Assembly: GCA_002179805.1 (NCBI GenBank)
Contig: NAVB01000211.1
Location: 124,001 to 188,000 of the forward strand
Direction: 5' to 3'
Source of the DNA: Acanthamoeba lenticulata
Lineage: Eukaryota > Discosea > Longamoebia > Acanthamoebidae
DNA length: 64,000 nt
Shown: positions 33,855-41,831 of the stretch, one piece after another
How the letters are laid out: every line of letters starts with the position of its first letter
Numbering within the stretch: position 1 is the first letter of the stretch
Program-made: the position numbers and the translations under genes
The notes under the pieces: generated by a model
Told to the model about the DNA's origin: nothing
The model's input: the letters and a program-made list of their open reading frames with translations, nothing else
Databases searched by the model: none

Positions 33855-34585
33855 ATGTTTAGCATGAGCGACACGCAAAAGGCCGGGCTGGTGATGACCA
33901 GCTTTGGCGCGTTTTGCACTTGTTTCGGCATCCTCCTCATGATGGATCGTGGTCTGCTTGCGCTCGGCAATGTACTGCCCTTCTCCTCTCGCCCTGCCCG
34001 CAACTGCACAACCCTCAATCTTCGCACCCGGCTTGCAGATTCTCTTCGTGACGGGCTCAGTGCTGCTCGTTGGTACACCTATCGCCCACGTGGATGCAAC
34101 GCACGCACAGCACTTCTCACGTGCGTGTGCTGGTCACAACCAGGGCTGGACAGAGCAGCGTCGTTCTTCTTGGAGAAGAGTCGGCTGAAGGGTAGCTTGT
34201 GCTTCTTTGGCGGTATTGTGTTCGTGCTCATCAAGTGGCCTCTCATCGGTCTTCTCGTCGAGCTATTTGGTTTCGTTAACCTCTTTGGGTACGGGCATCA
34301 GCCCCACTCTCCTCCCCTTGGCTAGCACTCAATCACCCCTCGCTCTCGGACGGTGCTCCCTCTCCTCCACACAGCAACTCGTTCCCGTGGGTGCTGATGC
34401 TCCTGCGAAGCGTGCCGGTGCTCGGCACCGTCCTCTCCTTGCCTGTGATCGCACCGGTACTCTCCTTGCTCTGCCCTGCTCCTCCTGGCTGCGCATTGAC
34501 GCGTGAAGGTTGTCTGTTACAGTTCCTGGACTGGGTCAGTGGCGCGGTGGCCGGCGGCGAGGGCGGTCACAATAAAGCTGAATAG
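33855..34585 (+). CDS. GOLT1: Vesicle transport protein GOT1
   Basis: A small tetraspan protein of the ER-Golgi path. Five exons (33855-33971, 34039-34072, 34159-34288, 34375-34456, 34523-34585) encode 141 residues, against 138 in humans. The start MFSMSDTQKAGL matches the conserved GOT1 N-terminus. LLALGN joins ILFVTGSVLLVG, then LKGSLCFFGGIVFVLIKWPL, and LLRSVPVLGTVLSLP ends the last loop. Four hydrophobic segments are evident. It diverges from the ZNT9-like gene (gap 189 bases) and converges on the RCC1-repeat gene (gap 40 bases). Confidence 0.93.
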
Positions 34586-34625
34586 AGAGAAATCAACAAC
34601 GCATCGTTGTTGGAGGCTTGTTCGC

Positions 34626-36507
34626 TCAGAGAGCCACAAGGGCTGCTGTGTGGTTGGCACCACAAGCGACCTTGACCACGCGCCCACCACGCGGGGCCAC
34701 AGCCGTCTGGTCTGTTGCCGTCTCCGCCTCTTCGCTTCCCTTTGCCTCAGGTGGCGGCTGTGCCAAGAAAGCAGAGACGATCGTGGGCAAGGCTCGGTCG
34801 GTCTTGTCGCCGTGGCCCAGCTGGCCCTCGCCGTTCTTGCCCCATGTATAGAGCTCATGTGCAGCTATTGGCGACAAAGAAGGCCGTGAGGAGCGATGGT
34901 AAGCGCTCAAGAGACAGAGAGAGAGCCGGGCGGATGAGCACACGACGTACCGGAGATGGCGGCCATGTGGCCCGCTCCACAGGCAATCGCAAGCACGGGC
35001 ACCCCGGCCAGCGCCGCGACGAGCGTGGGCACCGTTCGGTTTTCCTCGTCGCCGTGGCCCAACCGCCCGCCCAGGCCGTGCCCCCCTTGTTTGGTGCCCA
35101 GTTGTGAAGCCGAGTTTGAGCTTTGGTCTTTGATCTACGACGTGCGAGGCGGGGCGCACGCACAGGTATAGAGCTGGCCTTCGGCATTGATGGCGGCGGC
35201 GAAGTCGTAGCCGCAGGCGAGCGCCGTGATTCCCTTGCCCTCCAGCGCCTCCACAAGCACCGGGGCGAAGTGGCTTTCGTTGTCGCCCTGGCCGAGCTTG
35301 CCATCCTGTACACGTTGTTGGAGCAACTTCCAGCAAGGGGCAGAACCAGGGAGGCTTTAGACGTACGGTGCCACTGCCCCACATGAAGACTTGGCCCTTG
35401 TCGGTGAGCACCGCGTTGTGAGCTCCAAAGCAAGAGGCCTGTACGACCCTCTTGCCCTTGAGGCCCTCGATCGGCGTGGGCAATCGCCTGTAGGCGTCAT
35501 CCCCGTGCCCCAGCCGGCCTAGTTTCAACAATGTATGAGGCTTAGGTACGTGCTTGGCTGGCGCAAGGGCCATATGGCGCGTACCGTGCTTGGGAAAGCC
35601 AAAGCTCAACACGGTTCCATCGGCAGCTAAGAGAAGGGCCTCGACTGAGTCACCAACACAAAACCGGGGAGCGAGAATGTGCTTGGCGAGAGTCCGTACT
35701 GACGACGAGGGAGTGGTTGCGTGCGGCGCACGCTTGGACCACTTTGATGCTTTGTAGAGCTTCTACCAACTGGAACGATCGAATGTTGTTCTGGTTCTTG
35801 TGGCCTAGGAAGCCCTGCAAGAACCCAACGTAGTAAGTGAGCACAGGACATTTGCAAGTCGTGTATTCGTGGCCTTACTGACCTTGTAACCTCGCCCGCA
35901 CGTGTACACTTGCCCTTTCGAGGAGATGATCATCGAGTGAAAGTAGCCGCACGCGACGCTCTTGGCCACAATCTGATGGCAGTCTAAGCATCGTGCTCAA
36001 GCACGAACCCGGCCCAAAAGGGAGGTTGAGCGTACGCCCTGTTTCTGTAAGCTCTGGACCAGCGTGGGATCCCGGTACTTGCGCTCGTCACCATGCCCCA
36101 GCCGACCGGTGGAACCAAGTCCCCCTGAGTGCACGAGAAAAGATGAGCCGAAGAATGAGAGAGCACGACGCAATCATGGTTGGGCATACAAGTGTAGACA
36201 GCGCCCGAACCTGCACAAACACTTGTCAGCAGCAGAGCAACGACGCGGTTGGCGGAGCAAGGGCGCATGTACGTGTGGTAAGGGCGCCATGAGTGGCACC
36301 AAGAGAAAGGGTGGCGATCTCCAATGCGTCACCCTTCGTTTGGGCAGAAGAGGACCTGCTTCTGCTGGCAGGTGCAGGAGCACCCCAGGCAGCGGGGCAT
36401 GGTAGCGCAGCTGGTTGGCTTTCAGTGGCCTCTCGGCCGATCAGGCTCGAGTCACCCCATGTGAACAAGACAGGGGCAGCAGCTCTTTCCCGTCTCGGCG
36501 CCTCCAT
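34626..36507 (-). CDS. RCC1-repeat (beta-propeller) protein
   Basis: A seven-bladed-propeller type protein of about 439 residues in ten exons (36507-36273, 36210-36190, 36124-36036, 35972-35883, 35814-35700, 35644-35585, 35518-35367, 35305-35164, 35127-34951, 34864-34626). RCC1 repeats recur as VYTWGLGSTGRLGHGDE, FMWGSGTDGKLGQGDN, GRLGHGDEENRTVPT and LYTWGKNGEGQLGHGDK, each followed by a VxxVACGxxHxAA strand. Such proteins often act as exchange factors or ubiquitin-ligase adaptors; no second domain is present here to tell. One intron is read as just 36 nt (35128-35163) and one exon is 21 nt. The start is chosen just before VLFTWG; a longer upstream frame overlaps the neighbour. Confidence 0.82.
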
Positions 36508-36520
36508 CGTTGTGGTTTGC

Positions 36521-36530
36521 TTGGCGGGAA
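36521..36530. promoter_or_regulatory. E2F-like site between the RCC1-repeat and xylulose kinase genes
   Basis: ttggcgggaa fits the E2F consensus TTSSCGGGAA. It lies in a 109-base divergent promoter, 14 bases from the RCC1-gene ATG. Confidence 0.4.
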
Positions 36531-36616
36531 GCAGTCGTTCTTGGAAGAGCAAATTGCGTTCATAATTGATTTTTATTTTTTTACGGTTTTCTTTTTTTCC
36601 TGTCTGACCGAAGAAG

Positions 36617-38929
36617 ATGGAGAGTAACACTGCAGCGCTGGTGCTGGGGTTGGATTCGAGCACGCAAGGTATCAAGGCGGTGGTTGTTCGCGTCGATGAT
36701 CTCAAGGTTGTCTCAGAATGGAGCGTAAACTACGACACCGACCTTCCCCATTATTCAACGCGAGGTGGCGTTCATCACTTCATGGACAAAAAGGGTCAGA
36801 TGGACGAAGGCGAGGTCACCGCGCCTCCGCTCATGTGGGCTGAAGCTCTTCAGCTCCTTTTCGACAAAATGAGCAAGCAAGACGCCTCCTTGTTCAACCG
36901 CATCAAGGCGGTATCAGCCTCAGGCCAGCAGCACGGCAGTGTCTATTGGCGCACCAGCGCCGAGGCCGCCAACCTCGCTCAGCTTCGGGCCGCGAGCGAG
37001 GTGCTCCCCCAGGATTTAATGCACGCGCTGCGGGACGGCCGCGGCGCCTTCTCCGTCGCCGTACGTGATCCCTCTTCCCAACGTTGTCCTTGTCCTTGCC
37101 CACAACCTTTTTGAGATTGAGCTGTCCCTCGCGTTTCAGAACTCGCCCATTTGGATGGACAGCAGCACCACGCAAGAGTGCCGCAAGCTGGAGGAGGCTC
37201 TGGGCGGACCCCAGCGCGTGGCCGAGATCACCGGCAGCCGAGCCTACGAGCGCTTCACCGGGTGCGTTGCGGACCTGGCCCCAGCATGGGTCTAGTCACT
37301 GTGACGCTTACTCGAGGCAACTTGCTCTTCTTTACAGGAATCAAATCGCCCGCGTAATCAAGAAGCAGCCGCAGGCCTACGCCGAGACGGAGCGGATCTC
37401 CCTGGTGAGCTCGTTCATCGCCTGTCTGCTGGTCGGGCGCTATGCGCCCATCGACCGCAGTGATGGAAGCGGTATGATATCGCACCATCATCATCAGCAT
37501 TATGGGCCATGATGTTCGACGCGCTGATCTGCTGGCCACTTCTCTTTCCCACTCTGCCTCGAAGGCATGAACTTGATGGATATCCGCTCGAAGGACTGGA
37601 ACCCGGAGGCGCTCAGAGTCGTGGCAGGCGACGACGTGGCGGCCAAAGAGCTGGCGGCCAAGCTCGGACCTGTTGTGCCCTCGCACAGCATCGTCGACCA
37701 GGTGGCGCCCTTTTACGTCATCCGGTACCCTCCTTTGGGATCTTTCGCTTCTCTTTTCCACATGCCTCCGACTCACCTTCGCACGGGTCTCTGCTGGCGT
37801 TACGCGCAGGTACGGCTTCCCCGCGGATTGCGTAGTGGTTGCCTCGTCGGGCGACAACCCCAACAGCGTGGCCGGCATGCGGCTGGGCCTCGGGGACGTG
37901 AGCATCAGCCTCGGTACCAGGTATCCTATCCTGCTCATTGGATAACGCTTTCCCCCCCCCCCGCCCCTACGTGGCCTGACTCGGATGTGACATGGGGTCG
38001 ACATCAGCGATACGGTGTTTGGCATTCTCAGCGACCCAAAGCCCTCGGCTTCGGAGGGCCACATCTTCTGCAACCCGGTGGAGCCGGAGGGGAGCATGGC
38101 CATGGTGTGCTACAAGAACGGCAGCCTTACACGTCAGCACTTCCGCGACCTCCACGCGGGCGGCTCCTGGGACGAGTTCAACGCACTCCTCCAGCAAACC
38201 CCGATCGGTACAAACGCATTGCAGTTGCAGGGCGACGAGGCGTGAGCTTACCCAACAGTCACCCACTCGTGACTGTAGGGAACAACGGGCGCGTAGGATT
38301 CTTTTTCAAGGAGATCGAGATCACCCCGCCAGGCGCGTCTGGCTTCTTCCGCTTCGATGCCGATGGCAAGGCGGTCGAGTCCTTCCCGCCCGCGGCTGAT
38401 GTGCGTGCCGTTGTGGAGGGTCAATTCCTCTCGATGCGGCTCCATGCTTCCAACATTGGTACGTTTCATCACCTTTCGACCACTTGGTGCGCACACACAA
38501 GTTTGACCAGGTCTACTTTTTGCGTGCAGGTATGAAGCAGTTCTCGAGCATTCTGGTCACCGGTGGCGGATCCTCAAATGCGAGCATCTGCAAGATCATT
38601 GCCGATGTATTTGGTGTGCCTGTGTACAAGGCTGAAACAACCAACAGTGCCGCGCTTGGTGCTGCCTACCGTGCTCTTCACGGCTGGCGCTGTGCTCAGC
38701 ACCAAAGCTTCGTTTCGTTTGGGTGCGCACTGCGGGAGGAGGGGCCTTTTGCCGCGCGCATTCTGCTGATGTTAACCTTTCTCTCAATGTACATTTTAAC
38801 AGGGAGGTACTCACTGCAGCGGCTCCGTTCACCAAGGTCCATGATCCCGACATGGCCGCCCACCAGGCCTACACCGACATGCTGCCCCGCTACGAGCAAC
38901 TGGAGAAGCAGTGCTGCGCCCATGTCTGA
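36617..38929 (+). CDS. XYLB: Xylulose kinase
   Basis: It phosphorylates D-xylulose to xylulose 5-phosphate (FGGY family). Nine exons (36617-37060, 37140-37261, 37338-37471, 37565-37724, 37810-37920, 38008-38207, 38279-38458, 38530-38722, 38803-38929) give 556 residues. Motifs: LGLDSSTQGIKAVV (phosphate loop), SASGQQHGSVYW, NSPIWMDSSTTQ, GDNPNSVAGM, the GTSDT motif across a splice, and VTGGGSSNASICKII. Human XYLB shares this layout. The exon-8 donor is taken at 38723 (gtgcgc), because only that keeps frame into EVLTAAAPF. Length is slightly above the human enzyme. It is divergent from the RCC1-repeat gene. Confidence 0.92.
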
Positions 38930-38940
38930 ACACTCGCCAC

Positions 38941-38953
38941 TTTCGCGCCAAAA
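38941..38953 (+). promoter_or_regulatory. E2F-like site upstream of the HU gene
   Basis: tttcgcgccaaaa is a textbook E2F consensus (TTTSGCGCS). It lies 12 bases past the xylulose kinase stop and 127 bases before the HU start codon, in a 150-base gap. A pure A tract of about 14 follows near 39020. Confidence 0.5.
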
Positions 38954-39079
38954 CCAACGTTGTTCCAGATTCTGTTGGGGTAATTTCCCCGAACAATAAC
39001 GGCTCCAGCAGGCAGCAAACAAAAAAAAAAAAAATACCACGCGCACGCTTTTCTCTTCAGGAAGAGAGCATTTACAAGC

Positions 39080-39549
39080 ATGAGCAAGACTGTGTTGATT
39101 GAGTCGGTGGCAAAGCAGTTTGCGCTGTCTAACAAGTCGGGCAAGCCGCTCAGCAAGGCTGCTGTCGGTCGCCTTGTTGATTCTGTGTTCGCGACGACTG
39201 CCAAGCAGATTGCTGAGACTGGTTATTTTAGATATCCTGGCTTTGGGTCTTTCTCGCTTAGGTACTCGATCATCCTTGTTTTTTCTTCTCCTGAAGGAGG
39301 GCTTGAGCGGCAGACGCTTAACTCGACCACGGTTTGAACAGAAACCGTGGTGAGCGAAAGGCCTACAAGACCCTGCCCAAGACCAAGGGCCAGCAGATAG
39401 ATAAGTCAGACGCGAACACTATCACGATCCCGCCCAGCACCACGGTTGGCTTTAAGCCTTCCCCGACCCTGAAGGCGTCAGTGAAGGGGCAGAAGAGGGT
39501 GAAGAGGACCAGGAGATCGACCGCCGCAAAGGAGCAAGAGATTGCTTAG
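39080..39549 (+). CDS. Bacterial-type HU/IHF DNA-binding protein
   Basis: A histone-like HU-fold protein of 129 residues, two exons (39080-39261, 39342-39549). Seen: an N-terminal helical dimer part (SVAKQFALSNKSGKPLSKAA, VGRLVDSVFATTAKQ), FRYPGFGSFSLRNRGERKA (the HU core GFGxFxxxxRxxR), the DNA-wrapping arm region (GQQIDKSDANTITIPPS with TVGFKPSPTLKASV, matching FxPGKxLKxxV), and a basic tail (KGQKRVKRTRRSTAAK). HU proteins are bacterial or plastid in origin. Here there is a spliced intron and host-like codon use, so it is an old resident rather than contamination. No obvious transit peptide, so a nuclear role is possible. Other eukaryotes carry HU only sporadically. Confidence 0.88.
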
Positions 39550-39603
39550 GCGTCTAAGAAATAAAATAAAATCCGATGTTTTAATTACAGGGGAGAAGAA
39601 GCT

Positions 39604-40299
39604 CTATGAAACACCTCGTTTGATGTGGCCAGTGAGAAGTGCCACCACGAGAGCCAATAGGCCAGAGATGATGAGAAGGAAAACTACAATAAAGATTGTG
39701 AGGAGGATTTTTTGCCGTCGTGGAAGGCGTCGTGGTCGGCGAAATCGATGCCCAGGGCTGCGGTCGTATTCTTCGCGGCTGGGAGCCGCGAACACAGCAG
39801 TGACCGCACCAAACACCACAGAATCACTGCCCCTTTCCAAATCCACCCAACTCACTCGTTTGCTCTTCTTCGCGGCCTTGCGCGCCATATCGGCAAGGCG
39901 GGTGCCCATCTCGCTCCCGAAGTCTTCGCATGATGAACTTACTTCTCGAGTAGGCTCCCCATCTCCTTCACTCGCCTTGCTGCTTCTCAAAAGACTCTCT
40001 GTTTCCAAATGCTCTGTCTCCCCTTCAAAATTGTCGATTGTCGTCGAGTCTGGGCGATATAGCAGGAAATCGTCGTCTTCATCATCCTCATCATTGCGTT
40101 GGGAGATGTCTGGAGGAGGAAGCTGGCAAGCAGGTGGTGACGTAGCAGCCCCACCTAGTGAAGATAAAGGCTCCAGCTCGAACGGGGTTGGGCTTTCCAT
40201 CCGCAGCTCCCCGTCGCGCCACAGGACGACGCCAACGGAGAGCGCGAAAGAGCGTTTTTGTTGTTCCTTCCAGACGAATTGCTCAAGAACCTCTCTCAT
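39604..40299 (-). CDS. Uncharacterised protein with a single C-terminal membrane anchor
   Basis: No family recognised. A single-exon frame of 231 residues. The start is set at MREVLEQFVWKEQQKRS, because the longer frame (to 40335) would run into the tRNA-Val gene that begins 12 bases upstream. The first 200 residues are hydrophilic, with a Pro/Ser-rich patch, an acidic patch (RNDEDDEDDDF) and basic tracts (RKAAKKSKR, RRPRRLPRRQK). One hydrophobic helix (ILLTIFIVVFLLIISGLLAL) lies near the end, with only about 12 residues after it, so it may be tail-anchored. No intron. The positive charges before the helix suggest the bulk faces the cytosol. Confidence 0.6.
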   Translation of the reverse strand: MREVLEQFVWKEQQKRSFALSVGVVLWRDGELRMESPTPFELEPLSSLGGAATSPPACQLPPPDISQRNDEDDEDDDFLLYRPDSTTIDNFEGETEHLETESLLRSSKASEGDGEPTREVSSSCEDFGSEMGTRLADMARKAAKKSKRVSWVDLERGSDSVVFGAVTAVFAAPSREEYDRSPGHRFRRPRRLPRRQKILLTIFIVVFLLIISGLLALVVALLTGHIKRGVS

Positions 40300-40311
40300 T
40301 TCAAGCAACCT

Positions 40312-40383
40312 GATTCCGTGGTGCAACGGTAGCACGCAAGTCTAACACACTTGAGGTCGCGAGATCGACACTCGCCGGAATCA
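40312..40383 (+). tRNA. tRNA-Val (AAC)
   Basis: Acceptor stem GATTCCG with CGGAATC, a four-base D stem GTGC/GCAC, anticodon stem CAAGT/ACTTG with loop CTAACAC (anticodon AAC), T stem GCGAG/CTCGC. The T loop starts A-T-C rather than T-T-C. TTTTT follows. It lies 12 bases from the start codon of the divergent membrane-anchor gene. Confidence 0.9.
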
Positions 40384-40485
40384 ATCCTTTTTGTTGCCTC
40401 GGTTCCGAATCCACTGGGCGAACTTCGCCAGAAGTCGTCTGCTACTTTAAAAAAATACATCTGCGATCAGCGGCAGAATTTGTGA

Positions 40486-40558
40486 GGGGGTGTAGCTCAG
40501 ATGGTAGAGCGCTCGCTTAGCATGCGAGAGGTAAAGGGATCGATACCCTTCTCCTCCA
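40486..40558 (+). tRNA. tRNA-Ala (AGC)
   Basis: Anticodon stem CTCGC/GCGAG with loop TTAGCAT (AGC). The acceptor has the G3-U70 pair that marks alanine tRNAs. The sixth pair is a T-T mismatch, so the stem is slightly imperfect. The T stem is AAGGG/CCCTT. TTTT follows. Confidence 0.88.
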
Positions 40559-40626
40559 AAATTTTGACCTCTTTCGAGGCATGGTATGGAAATTGCTTTA
40601 GTCTTTAGTCCAAACCTTGTAACGTT

Positions 40627-40708
40627 GGGCGGATGGCCGAGCGGTCTAAGGCGACAGTTTAAGGCACTGTTATCTTCGGATGCGTGGGTTCAAATCCCAC
40701 TTCGCTCA
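40627..40708 (+). tRNA. tRNA-Leu (AAG)
   Basis: Class II tRNA with a long variable arm. Acceptor GGGCGGA with TTCGCTC, D arm GCC/GGC, anticodon stem ACAGT/ACTGT with loop TTAAGGC (anticodon AAG). T loop TTCAAAT. TTTTTT terminator. No intron. Confidence 0.92.
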
Positions 40709-40740
40709 ATCTTTTTTCCAAACGGTGTGATAATCAATAT

Positions 40741-40824
40741 TTGTTGTGAGGTTCCGGCCGTACCCAACAACCTGTTTTAATGGGGGGCAACAGGTATGGC
40801 CCAAAACACAACTGCTCACGGTCC
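40741..40824 (+). repeat. Copy 1 of a duplicated spacer element in the tRNA cluster
   Basis: It matches bases 40930-41009 at a period of 189 bases. Shared blocks are ttgttgtg, caacaacctgttttaatggg, acaggtatggcccaaaacac and ctgctcacggtcc, in the same order with small indels. This copy ends in the 10-base hairpin described separately. Confidence 0.85.
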
Positions 40825-40845
40825 GTATGGGGCCAACGGACCGTG
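40817..40845. repeat. Perfect 10-bp inverted repeat (hairpin)
   Basis: cacggtccgt and acggaccgtg are exact reverse complements around a nine-base loop. Only copy 1 of the spacer duplication has both arms; copy 2 keeps the left arm. Confidence 0.85.
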
Positions 40846-40929
40846 AAAGCGTAGTCTGTACAAGGTGAAAATGTTTAAAATGATAGACACAAAGGCGTTG
40901 GTAATATTGGTGAGCTTCATTAAACAAAT

Positions 40930-41009
40930 TTGTTGTGCGGTAGGGCCAACAACCTGTTTTAATGGGGAGGGCAAACAGGTATGGCCCAAAACACAGCTGC
41001 TCACGGTCC
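40930..41009 (+). repeat. Copy 2 of the duplicated spacer element
   Basis: See copy 1 (40741-40824). Sequence beyond the core is also loosely similar: ggcgttggtaatattggtg before this copy and cccgttggtattatttgtg after it. The duplication probably covered a whole tRNA-Leu-plus-flank unit of about 190 bases or more. Confidence 0.85.
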
Positions 41010-41122
41010 ATTGGCCCACGCATGCGCACCAGGCGCCTTAACGTACAAACAGTAAACCGAAAATGTGAAAAAAAAATGAAAGAAACTAACCCGTTGGTAT
41101 TATTTGTGGGTTACGTAAAACA

Positions 41123-41207
41123 GGACGGATGGCCGAGTTGGTCCAAGGCGCTACGTTCAGGTCGTAGTCTGGATTTCCAGGCGTGGGTTCGAATCCCACT
41201 TCGTCCA
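41123..41207 (+). tRNA. tRNA-Leu (CAG)
   Basis: Class II tRNA. Acceptor GGACGGA with TTCGTCC, anticodon stem CTACG/CGTAG with loop TTCAGGT (anticodon CAG), long variable arm TCTGGATTTCCAGG, T loop TTCGAAT. TTTTT terminator. It shares the ctttttccaaa 3' flank with tRNA-Leu(AAG), supporting local duplication. Confidence 0.93.
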
Positions 41208-41383
41208 ACCTTTTTCCAAATTAATTGTGCAAATTGGCACTTGGGGCAACATCATCAACATTATTGGCCCAAACCATAATAAATGCTTTATGCATTACAA
41301 ACCAAGTTTAAGATGGCAAATGCCCAAAGCGTTATTTTTTAGGTCTTCGATTTTTCTGCCCCATAAGATTTAAGCAAAAAATA

Positions 41384-41455
41384 TTCCGCTGCCGGGAATC
41401 GAACCCGGGGCGCATGGGTGAGAACCATAAATGTTACCGACTACACCACAGCGGA
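41384..41455 (-). tRNA. tRNA-Glu (CTC)
   Basis: Minus strand. Acceptor TCCGCTG with CAGCGGA, anticodon loop TTCTCAC (CTC), T loop TTCGATT, discriminator A. A T run follows on the minus strand. Confidence 0.93.
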
Positions 41456-41546
41456 TTTCTTCCAACATTGCACTGCTTAAACTGTAAATGTCGTCATGCA
41501 CTCCTTCTAATCAAGCTCAGAAAATGCCATTTTGTTGGTAAAAGAT

Positions 41547-41619
41547 AGCCGACCGTGGGGCTCGAACCCACGACCACAAGATTAAGAGTCTTGCGCTCTA
41601 CCGACTGAGCTAGGCCGGC
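41547..41619 (-). tRNA. tRNA-Lys (CTT)
   Basis: Minus strand. Acceptor GCCGGCC with GGTCGGC, D arm AGCTCAGTCGGTAGAGC, anticodon stem CAAGA/TCTTG with loop CTCTTAA (CTT), T loop TTCGAGC. TTTT follows. Confidence 0.95.
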
Positions 41620-41831
41620 TGGCCTGTGTTATGGAAACGGCAGTCATAATCCATTGTTCACACCAAACTCAGCCTCACCGACGGTACCCCCCTCACCCAC
41701 CGGGTAGCGTGTGGGATGGTACAGTTTGAAACGTCTGGTGTTGGCTTGGTTCTTCTTGCGTGAAGAAAAGGAAGTGAACTTATGTGACACGGTTCTTGAA
41801 GAGATGGTAAAAAGGACAGGAGGAGGGGTTT

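Noticed and set aside
34626..35612. Unspliced 328-codon frame as a separate gene
   Set aside because: It mixes coding and intron sequence of the RCC1-repeat gene; the spliced model restores regular RCC1 repeats.
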